From contig DAHVRS010000103.1 of assembly GCA_027322375.1 (NCBI GenBank), positions 1 through 7,060 on the forward strand: DNA of 7,060 bases, written 5' to 3'. Source of the DNA: Brachybacterium sp. Its GTDB lineage: Bacteria > Actinomycetota > Actinomycetes > Actinomycetales > Dermabacteraceae. Shown in pieces: positions 1-5,409 of this stretch (positions are counted from its first letter, which is position 1; the number at the start of each line of letters is the position of its first letter). A program made the position numbers and the translations under genes. The notes beneath the pieces are model-generated. The model searched no databases. It saw only the letters and a program-made list of their open reading frames with translations, and had not been told where the DNA came from.

Positions 1-613
1 GGCCTCGCCATCCGCTGCGCGGCCGTCGGCGTCCTCGGTGTTCCGGGCGTCGTCCTCGGCGTTTCCGGCGTTCTCTTCGGCGTTCTCCTCGGCGGCGTCC
101 CGCTCGACCGCACCGGCGACGACGGAACACACGGCCGTCACCGCGGCCAGCAGCATGGCGATCCACGTCCACACGACCCCAGGGCCCGCCGAGGCGAGCC
201 CGCCTGCCGAACCGGTCGCGGTCACCGCCGTGTCGAGCACAGCCGTACCCGCGACGAGCACGGACACCCATGCCACCGACAGCACCGGCCGGAGCACGGC
301 GGCGGCACGTCGCGTGCTCACCGCGTCGACCACGACGGCCACCCCGATGGCGCCGACCACCAGTCCAGCAGTCAGCAGCGTCCAGGAGACCGGCGATCAC
401 CACCTGCAACGGCACCACCGGTATCCACAGCCCGAGCGCGAGCACGATCTCCGCGATCGGCAGGACCGAGGCGGCCGCGTGATGCAGACCCAGTGCGGGG
501 ATCCGCAACGAGGTCATCGCATCCTCGGTCGCCCGGCGCTCGCCGAGCTTCGCGAGCCCCGAGACGAGCAGCGTGATCGACAGCAGGATCGGTGCGGCCA
601 GCAGCACAGCCAT
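1..613 (-). pseudogene. MauE/DoxX-like integral membrane protein, apparent frameshift, 3' end outside window
   Basis: The ATG at 613-611 has a GAGGAGG ribosome binding site eight bases upstream. The first 74 residues read as a MauE/DoxX-type membrane protein: helix 1 at residues 2-23 ends in SGLAKLGERR, and helix 2 (about 48-65) carries LPIAEIVLALGL, both typical of that family. Past residue 74 this frame turns Arg/Gly-rich and non-protein-like. The frame one base later, open from 396 to 1, gives three more hydrophobic helices (LLTAGLVVGAIGVAVVVDAV; a segment around VAWVSVLVAGTAVL; a segment around WTWIAMLLAAVTAV), then an acidic Ala/Glu/Asn/Asp tail running off the edge. Dropping one G near 391-393 joins the halves cleanly. 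MauE relatives act in thiol redox or amine dehydrogenase maturation, but no Cys pair is visible, so the role is open. The cause may be a true mutation or an assembly error; the gene end is not visible. Confidence 0.55.
71..94. repeat. Imperfect 12-base tandem repeat coding an acidic tail
   Basis: On the plus strand TTCTCTTCGGCG (71-82) is followed directly by TTCTCCTCGGCG (83-94), one mismatch apart. Related CTCGGCG blocks lie at 54-60 and further left. Read on the minus strand they encode repeated Ala-Glu-Glu-Asn units in the C-terminal tail of the membrane protein. The tail looks disordered and strongly negative. Confidence 0.6.
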
Positions 614-621
614 GCGGGGAG

Positions 622-628
622 CCTCCTC
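622..628 (-). promoter_or_regulatory. Ribosome binding site of the MauE/DoxX-like gene
   Basis: On the minus strand the sequence is GAGGAGG followed by an 8-base spacer and ATG at 613. This is a near-ideal Shine-Dalgarno sequence. It fixes the start codon and supports the view that the reading frame was built to be translated despite the later frame break. Confidence 0.7.
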
Positions 629-752
629 ACGCCGGCCCGCCCTTCGGGCGACGTCAGCACCCATTGTCCGATATCAGAGCGCTCCAGAGCAGGTCGATGC
701 GGGTCGTTCGCGCTCGGCGCATCTGCTGCTGCGACGGCGGCCTGACACGGGA

Positions 753-775
753 CGCAGGCCGGCAGTCGGCCTGCG
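753..775. promoter_or_regulatory. Perfect 9-bp inverted repeat in the divergent intergenic region (possible operator)
   Basis: CGCAGGCCG (753-761) and CGGCCTGCG (767-775) are perfect reverse complements around a 5-base centre (GCAGT). The repeat lies about 30 bases upstream of the -10 motif of the aldehyde dehydrogenase gene, just before the expected -35 position, so it could bind a regulator of that gene or of the divergent membrane protein gene. No regulator gene is present in the window. A chance GC-rich hairpin cannot be excluded. Confidence 0.4.
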
Positions 776-805
776 ACGCACCGTGGCGGCGGGACGCGCA
801 GGTCC

Positions 806-818
806 TACGCTGGAGGAA
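806..818 (+). promoter_or_regulatory. Probable leaderless promoter of the aldehyde dehydrogenase gene
   Basis: TACGCT at 806-811 fits the actinobacterial -10 pattern TANNNT. The expected transcription start seven bases past its last T is 818, exactly the A of the ATG start codon, which would make the mRNA leaderless. The GGAGG at 812-816 sits only one base before the ATG, too close for a normal Shine-Dalgarno site, which agrees with leaderless initiation. No clear -35 element is seen. Confidence 0.45.
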
Positions 819-2251
819 TGTCCACCGACGCGCACCAGGCCGCTCCCGACACCCTCGACCCCGCCCGCCGCGACGCGATCCTCGCCGACCACGCCGCGCT
901 GCGCGCCTCCTTCGCCGCCGGGACCACGGCGGAGGTCAGCGCGCGCCTGGCGCAGCTCGAGGCGCTGCGCCGCGGCATCCGGGCGGAGGAGCCTCGCCTG
1001 GTCGCGGCGCTCGCGAAGGACCTCGGCAAGTCCCGCACCGAGAGCGCGCTCACCGAGATCGGCGTGGTCCTCCAGGAGATCACGCACACGATCCGCCACC
1101 TGCGCTCCTGGCTCGCACCGCAGCGACTCTCCCTAGGCCCGCTCCTCGCCCCGGCAAAGGGCCAGCTCGTGCGGGAACCGCTCGGGACGGTGCTGATCAT
1201 CGCGCCGTGGAACTACCCCGTGAACCTCACCCTCGGCCCGCTCGTCGCGGCGATCGCGGGCGGCAACACCGCGCTCGTGAAGCCCAGCGAGGTCGCGCCC
1301 GCCACCTCCGCCGCTCTCGCCCACCTGCTGCGCACCCATCTCGGCCCCGGCTGGGTGCGGGTCGTCGAGGGGGCGGTCGCGGAGACCACGCTTCTGCTCG
1401 AGCAGCGGTTCGATCTGATCTTCTACACCGGGAACTCGCGGGTGGGCCGGATCGTGGCCCGGGCCGCCGCCGAGCACCTCACCCCCACTGTCCTCGAGCT
1501 GGGCGGGAAATCGCCCGTGTTCGTGGACGAGGGCGTGGACCTCGCCGTTGCCGCGCGCCGCATCGTGTGGGGGAAGTTCACCAATGCCGGGCAGACCTGC
1601 ATCGCCCCGGACTACCTCATGGCCACCGAGCGCACCCTCGAGCAGCTGAAGCCCCACCTGGTGAAGGCCGTCCGCGCCCTCTACGGCACACGCCCCGAGC
1701 GCAGCGCCGACTACGGCCGCATGGTCTCGACCGGCCACTTCGACCGCGTCCTCGCCCTCATCGACGACGAGAAGGCGCTGATCGGTGGATCTGAGACCGC
1801 GGACCGGGCGCAGCGCTTCCTGCCGCCCACGATCCTCGACGGCGTCGAGGTGGACGATCCGGTGATGGAGGAGGAGATCTTCGGGCCCGTGCTGCCGCTG
1901 CTCGTGGTCGACGGGCCCGGTGAGGCGATCGAACGGATCCGGGCGGGGGAGAAGCCGCTGACCGCGTACGGGTTCACGCCGCACCGCGCCGTCGAGGAGG
2001 AGTTCGCCGCCCGCACCTCCTCCGGCTCGCTCGCCCTCGGCCTCACCCTCGCGCACATCGGCGTCCCGGGGATGCCCTTCGGCGGGGTGGGGGAGTCCGG
2101 GATGGGCGCCTATCACGGCCGGGCCGGTCTCGAGGCGCTCACCCATGCGAAGCCCGTCGTCGCCAAGCCCCTGCGCCCGGACACCCTGCGCGTGGTCACC
2201 CCGCCCTATCGCGGGCCGCGCAAGCGCCTCCTGCACCGCCTCTTCGGCTGA
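818..2251 (+). CDS. Class 3 (ALDH3-type) NAD(P)-dependent aldehyde dehydrogenase
   Basis: A 477-residue soluble enzyme that oxidises an aldehyde to its carboxylic acid with NAD+ or NADP+. All core features are present: PWNYP with oxyanion Asn132, cofactor-binding Lys155 in VKPSE, FYTGNSRVG at 202-210, general base Glu227 in ELGGKS, nucleophile Cys261 in NAGQTCIAPDY, and Glu353 with Phe355 in EEEIFGP. The NAGQTCIAPDY form, the length, and the basic C-terminal stretch after PPY (PRKRLLHRLF) are typical of the ALDH3 group, which includes fatty, benzyl-type and coniferyl aldehyde dehydrogenases. The substrate cannot be told from the sequence. The ATG is supported by a TANNNT -10 motif placed for a leaderless transcript. 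No pathway partner lies beside it, so general aldehyde detoxification is a reasonable guess. The gene appears intact. Confidence 0.95.
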   Translation: MSTDAHQAAPDTLDPARRDAILADHAALRASFAAGTTAEVSARLAQLEALRRGIRAEEPRLVAALAKDLGKSRTESALTEIGVVLQEITHTIRHLRSWLAPQRLSLGPLLAPAKGQLVREPLGTVLIIAPWNYPVNLTLGPLVAAIAGGNTALVKPSEVAPATSAALAHLLRTHLGPGWVRVVEGAVAETTLLLEQRFDLIFYTGNSRVGRIVARAAAEHLTPTVLELGGKSPVFVDEGVDLAVAARRIVWGKFTNAGQTCIAPDYLMATERTLEQLKPHLVKAVRALYGTRPERSADYGRMVSTGHFDRVLALIDDEKALIGGSETADRAQRFLPPTILDGVEVDDPVMEEEIFGPVLPLLVVDGPGEAIERIRAGEKPLTAYGFTPHRAVEEEFAARTSSGSLALGLTLAHIGVPGMPFGGVGESGMGAYHGRAGLEALTHAKPVVAKPLRPDTLRVVTPPYRGPRKRLLHRLFG

Positions 2252-2258
2252 CGCCGCC

Positions 2259-2278
2259 CGTCGGCCGCACTGCCGACG
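2259..2278 (+). terminator. Hairpin after the aldehyde dehydrogenase gene (candidate terminator)
   Basis: CGTCGGC (2259-2265) pairs perfectly with GCCGACG (2272-2278) around a 6-base loop, starting seven bases after the stop codon. A competing longer-range pairing, CCGTCGGC (2258-2265) with GCCGACGG (2278-2285), is also possible. There is no T tract, as is common for terminators in GC-rich actinobacteria. Confidence 0.5.
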
Positions 2279-2390
2279 CCGACGGCGCAGGACCCCATCG
2301 GCCGTATCCCGCACCACCCCGTCGGCCGATGGAGGCCGCCCGCCGAAAGGCGGGGCGGAGATCCGCCGATCGGCCAGATCGCGTCGGCCG
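2260..2390. repeat. Five dispersed copies of an RTCGGCCR octamer
   Basis: The octamer RTCGGCCR occurs at 2260-2267, 2297-2304, 2321-2328, 2369-2376 and 2383-2390, five times in about 130 bases, always on the plus strand. The core TCGGCC is close to a palindrome. Spacing is irregular (about 37, 24, 48 and 14 bases), so this is not a simple tandem array. It could be a cluster of protein binding sites upstream of the peptidase gene, or compositional bias in a noncoding GC-rich spacer. Confidence 0.4.
2336..2358 (+). terminator. Strong GC hairpin with GAAA loop (candidate terminator or leader structure)
   Basis: CCGCCCGCC (2336-2344) pairs with GGCGGGGCGG (2349-2358) over nine base pairs with a single bulged G, closed by a GAAA tetraloop of the stable GNRA type. 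It lies 85 bases after the dehydrogenase stop and about 90 bases before the probable transcription start of the peptidase gene, so it most likely belongs to the 3' end of the dehydrogenase transcript. No T tract follows. Confidence 0.45.
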
Positions 2391-2448
2391 AACGGATCGA
2401 CTGTCCACAGGATCCGGTCCGAGGGCGCGCCGAGACCGCCGCGGGCGC

Positions 2449-2461
2449 TACCGTCGGACCA
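2449..2461 (+). promoter_or_regulatory. Candidate -10 element of the peptidase gene
   Basis: TACCGT at 2449-2454 matches TANNNT. The predicted start near 2461 would leave a leader of about 38 bases holding the ribosome binding site. No convincing -35 hexamer is seen, so the call rests on the -10 motif and its position only. Confidence 0.3.
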
Positions 2462-2483
2462 GACCGTTCGGGGCCGCCCAGCG

Positions 2484-2489
2484 AAGGAG
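2484..2489 (+). promoter_or_regulatory. Ribosome binding site that fixes the peptidase start
   Basis: AAGGAG lies nine bases before the ATG at 2499. The reading frame is open much further upstream, to before 2145 inside the dehydrogenase gene, so this site is the main reason to start the protein at 2499 and not earlier. Confidence 0.7.
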
Positions 2490-2498
2490 AGCCCGCCC

Positions 2499-3821
2499 AT
2501 GACCTATCCGCACTCCGGTGCCTCCCCCTACGGCGGCCCGCCGCCCGGCGCACCCCCTGCTCCTCAGCAGCCCGGCGGCCCCACCCTGACCAACGGTGCG
2601 ACGACCCACGGGATCATGGGCCGCCCCGCGATCCGCCACCGCGGAGAGATGCCGCTGCTGTGGACCGGGATCGTGCTGACCGTGCTCGGCTATGTGCTGT
2701 GGTGGGCGGCAATCCTGTGGACCGTCTACCTGCTGTTCACCAGCGGGACTGCGGGTGTCGGAGAGTTCTGGAACTACATCGCGGCGCTGCCCTTCCTGAT
2801 CCAGCTCGCTGCGGTTCTGCCGCTGGTCCCGTTACTCAGCTGGTGGGGGCGCGCCATGCTGTACGCGCAGCTGCGCACCCAGGCCGTCCGCATGAGCCCC
2901 ACCCAGTTCCCCGAGGGCTACCGCATGGTGGTCGAGGCCGCCGAGCAGTTCGGGATGCGCCGCGTCCCGGATGCGTACGTCCTGCTCGGCAACGGTGTCA
3001 TCAACGCCTTCGCCTCCGGGCACGGCTTCCGCCGCTTCGTGGTGGTGCACTCCGACCTCTTCGAGGTGGGCGGCTCCGTGCGAGACCCCGACGCGCTGCG
3101 CTTCGTCATCGGGCACGAGGTGGGGCACCTGGCCGCCGGCCACGTCTCCTACTTCCGCCTCGTGTTCACCACCGTGATCCGGATGATCCCGCTCCTCGGC
3201 CCCGCCTTCTCCCGCTCCCAGGAGTACACCGCGGACAACTTCGGCTACGCCTACGCCCCCGCCGGCGCTCCCGGTGTGATGGGCCTGCTCTCGGGCGGCA
3301 AGTACCTCGGCGCCGAGGTCAACGTCAACGAGCTCGCCGACCGTGCCGCGACCGATCCGAGCTTCTTCGTGCACTGGGCGAACGCGACCTCCTCCCACCC
3401 GGTGACCACCTGGCGCGCCCACGCTCTGCGCGACCGCACGAAGCCCGGTGCCCTGTTCATCCGCCCCGGCGGCGCGATCTTCGCCTCGCCGCTGCCGCCC
3501 GGGCACGTGTGGTCCTCGCGCTACCCGACCCCGCAGACGGCGCGGCAGATGCTCGACGCGGCCGATGCGCAGCGCCCCGCCGGCGCTGGCGAACAGTTCG
3601 GTCGCTTCCCCGGCGCGGACTACACGCCGCGTCCCGCGATCCGGGCAATGCAGACCGCCGCACCGCTGCTCTCCCCGCCCACCGGCTACGTCATCCCGCC
3701 CGGCCCCTACCGGGACGACGGGCGCGGACGGCAGGCCCCGCAGGCACCTCCCGCGCCCACCCCGCCCGGCGGCGGGTACGGCCCGCCGAGCGGCGGCTAC
3801 GGCAGCCCGGGCCCGCGCTGA
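2499..3821 (+). CDS. M48-family membrane zinc metallopeptidase with Pro/Gly-rich ends
   Basis: A 440-residue protein. The zinc site is visible: HEVGH at 206-210, with the third ligand Glu242 in QEYTAD (the ExxxD pattern of M48, Asp246 included). SHPVTTWRAHAL at 299-310 matches the conserved SHPxxxxR segment after the catalytic core. Two strong hydrophobic segments (about 53-80 and 93-115) precede the catalytic domain and anchor it, as in HtpX/Ste24-type peptidases that cleave membrane or misfolded proteins. Before them lies a Pro/Gly-rich stretch of about 45 residues, and the last 40 residues are Pro/Gly/Tyr-rich (GGGYGPPSGGYG), so both ends look disordered. The substrate is unknown, and this is not close enough to HtpX to use that name. 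The start is set by the ribosome binding site at 2484. Hairpins on both sides suggest a single-gene unit. Confidence 0.9.
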   Translation: MTYPHSGASPYGGPPPGAPPAPQQPGGPTLTNGATTHGIMGRPAIRHRGEMPLLWTGIVLTVLGYVLWWAAILWTVYLLFTSGTAGVGEFWNYIAALPFLIQLAAVLPLVPLLSWWGRAMLYAQLRTQAVRMSPTQFPEGYRMVVEAAEQFGMRRVPDAYVLLGNGVINAFASGHGFRRFVVVHSDLFEVGGSVRDPDALRFVIGHEVGHLAAGHVSYFRLVFTTVIRMIPLLGPAFSRSQEYTADNFGYAYAPAGAPGVMGLLSGGKYLGAEVNVNELADRAATDPSFFVHWANATSSHPVTTWRAHALRDRTKPGALFIRPGGAIFASPLPPGHVWSSRYPTPQTARQMLDAADAQRPAGAGEQFGRFPGADYTPRPAIRAMQTAAPLLSPPTGYVIPPGPYRDDGRGRQAPQAPPAPTPPGGGYGPPSGGYGSPGPR

Positions 3822-3835
3822 CCGGGCTCGACATC

Positions 3836-3875
3836 GGACAGCGGCGGGGTGGTCCGCACCACCCCGCCGCTGTCC
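3836..3875 (+). terminator. 18-bp perfect hairpin, transcription terminator of the peptidase gene
   Basis: The left arm at 3836-3853 (GGACAGCGGCGGGGTGGT) and the right arm at 3858-3875 are exact reverse complements with a 4-base loop (CCGC). It begins 15 bases after the peptidase stop codon and ends 41 bases before the exporter promoter motif. The strength and position make termination the best reading. There is no T tract, as often seen in actinobacteria. Confidence 0.8.
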
Positions 3876-3915
3876 CTCCGCTCACCCTTCCCTCGCCGCT
3901 GCGACGGTCACTGCA

Positions 3916-3928
3916 TAAGGTGGAATGG
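3916..3928 (+). promoter_or_regulatory. Candidate leaderless promoter of the exporter gene
   Basis: TAAGGT at 3916-3921 fits the TANNNT -10 pattern. Seven bases past its last T is 3928, the G of an in-frame GTG directly after the ATG at 3925. No ribosome binding site at a workable distance precedes either codon. Translation may therefore start at GTG 3928 on a leaderless mRNA, removing one residue from the protein as listed. No -35 element is obvious. Confidence 0.4.
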
Positions 3929-5358
3929 TGATCCCCGACCCCAGCGTGCTGACTCCTCCGGTGCGTCGTAAGCCGCTCCTCACCGTCCTCCTCATCCCGC
4001 TGTTCATGGCGCTGATCGCTGTGAGCGTCATCAACGTGGCGCTGACCGCGATCGGTGAGGGGCTCGAGGCGTCGACCGAGCAGCTGCAGTGGGTCATCTC
4101 CGGCTACGCGCTCGCCTTCGGGATGCTGCTCGTCCCCGCGGGCCGGATCGGCGATGCGACCGGGCGCCGACGCATGTTCCTGATCGGCGTCTCGATCTTC
4201 ACGCTCGGCTCGCTGCTGTCCGGCATCGCCCCGAACGCGGATATCCTCAATCTCGCCCGCATCCTGCAGGGCCTCGGCTCGGGCCTGCTGAACCCGCAGA
4301 CCGTCGCCCTCATCCAGCAGCACTTCCGCGGCCAGGACCGGGCCCGAGCCTTCGCGCTGCTGGCCACCACCGTCGCGGTAGCCACCGCGATCGGCCCCGT
4401 CGTGGGCGGCGCGCTGATCCAGGTGCTCGGCCCCGAATGGGGCTGGCGGTGGATGTTCCTCATGAACGTGCCGATCGGGATCATCGCTATCATCGGCACC
4501 TGCCGCTACGTGCCGGATGACAGCTCCCGCAGCCGTAGCGGCGTGGACCTCGACCCCGTGGGCATCGTGCTGCTGAGCCTCGCGATCCTCGGCGTGATGC
4601 TGCCCTTCCTCACCCGCGGCGGGAGCGTGCTGGTGTGGCTCTCGCTCCCGGTGGGCCTCGTGGTGCTCGGCCTGTGGTGGATGTGGGAGCGGCGCTATCA
4701 CGACCGCGGCCGCACCCCGATGGTCGACACCGCGATCTTCGCCAACCAGGCGTTCCGCAACGGCATCCTCATCGTCGCTGTGTACTTCCTGGGCGCGACC
4801 AGCATCTGGATCATCGTGCCGCTCTACCTGCAGATGCACCTCGGACACACCGCCTTCGAGGCCTCCCTGATGGGTGTGCCGTCCTCGATCGCGGCCGCGT
4901 TCAGCTCCCAGATCTCGGGCCGCTACGTGCTCACCTTCGGCCGGCGCATGGTGATCGTGGGCTTCGGGGTCGCCTTCGTGGGCCTCGCCGGGACCGCGGT
5001 GCTCACTGGCTTCGTGGAGAGCGGAGCGATCGTGTTCTGGTGGCTCGCCGTGCCGCTGACCCTCATGGGCCTCAGCCAGGGCATGACCATCTCCCCGAAC
5101 CAGACCCTCACCCTGAACTCGGTGGACCCGCGCTTCGGTGGGGTCGCCGGCGGCATCCTCCAGCTCGGCCAGCGCGTGGGCGCCGCGATCGGCACCGCGA
5201 TGATCCCCGGCATCATCTTCTCCCTCACCGTGGGCGGCACCGCCTGGCTCGAGGCGTTCACGATCGCGCTGACGATCATCATGGCGCTCACCCTCGCCGC
5301 GATGGGCGTGAGCATCGCTGACCGCGCCCGTGAGAAGGCGGGCAAGGGCGCGCTGTAA
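3925..5358 (+). CDS. MFS multidrug exporter, DHA2 (14-helix) family
   Basis: A 477-residue integral membrane protein with about 14 hydrophobic segments, predicted to export small molecules in exchange for protons. Family motifs seen are motif A GRIGDATGRRR (73-83) in the loop after helix 2, Arg112 and QGLGSG in helix 4 (motif B), the antiporter motif C around AIGPVVGGALI (155-165), and GWRWMFLMNVPIG (173-185), which is characteristic of DHA2 members. The helix 1 motif, usually LDxTIVNVALP, reads IAVSVINVALT, so the usual Asp is missing. The substrate is not predictable. The start is ATG 3925 or, if leaderless, GTG 3928. A strong terminator separates it from the peptidase gene. The next gene follows after 51 bases with no hairpin between, so the two may be co-transcribed. 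No TetR- or MarR-type regulator lies beside it. Confidence 0.92.
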   Translation: MVIPDPSVLTPPVRRKPLLTVLLIPLFMALIAVSVINVALTAIGEGLEASTEQLQWVISGYALAFGMLLVPAGRIGDATGRRRMFLIGVSIFTLGSLLSGIAPNADILNLARILQGLGSGLLNPQTVALIQQHFRGQDRARAFALLATTVAVATAIGPVVGGALIQVLGPEWGWRWMFLMNVPIGIIAIIGTCRYVPDDSSRSRSGVDLDPVGIVLLSLAILGVMLPFLTRGGSVLVWLSLPVGLVVLGLWWMWERRYHDRGRTPMVDTAIFANQAFRNGILIVAVYFLGATSIWIIVPLYLQMHLGHTAFEASLMGVPSSIAAAFSSQISGRYVLTFGRRMVIVGFGVAFVGLAGTAVLTGFVESGAIVFWWLAVPLTLMGLSQGMTISPNQTLTLNSVDPRFGGVAGGILQLGQRVGAAIGTAMIPGIIFSLTVGGTAWLEAFTIALTIIMALTLAAMGVSIADRAREKAGKGAL

Positions 5359-5361
5359 GGT
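5356..5361 (+). promoter_or_regulatory. Candidate -10 element overlapping the exporter stop codon
   Basis: TAAGGT at 5356-5361 includes the TAA stop of the exporter gene and is identical to the -10 motif proposed for that gene. It would start a transcript near 5368, giving the next gene its own short leader. No -35 element is seen, and a chance match made by the stop codon is quite possible. Confidence 0.25.
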
Positions 5362-5396
5362 CACAGCGGGGGAGCGCGCCGCCGCGCATCCCGACC

Positions 5397-5404
5397 GGGG
5401 AGGA
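5397..5404 (+). promoter_or_regulatory. Ribosome binding site of the surface protein gene
   Basis: GGGGAGGA ends five bases before the ATG at 5410, a strong Shine-Dalgarno match at normal spacing that fixes this start codon. Confidence 0.65.
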
Positions 5405-5409
5405 ACGGC

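Noticed and set aside
639..652. Small CGCCCTTCGGGCG hairpin in the leader of the membrane protein gene
   Set aside because: Only a 4-5 bp stem remains once the loop is allowed, which is likely by chance in sequence this rich in G and C.
38..745. A 235-codon plus-strand open frame over the membrane protein gene
   Set aside because: The translation is Ser/Thr/Ala-rich then Arg/His-rich with no domain. The opposite strand shows hydrophobic helices, a strong ribosome binding site and family motifs.
592..1794. A 400-codon plus-strand open frame overlapping the start of the dehydrogenase in another frame
   Set aside because: The product is an Arg/Pro/Ala-rich shadow of the real gene with no conserved motif.
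2145..2498. Upstream extension of the peptidase reading frame into the dehydrogenase gene
   Set aside because: The added residues are Arg/Ser/Pro-rich, overlap a real gene and cross two hairpins. The AAGGAG site supports the start at 2499.
1133..2500. A 455-codon minus-strand open frame opposite the aldehyde dehydrogenase
   Set aside because: The plus strand carries a complete ALDH with all catalytic residues. The antisense product has no recognisable features and no ribosome binding site was seen.
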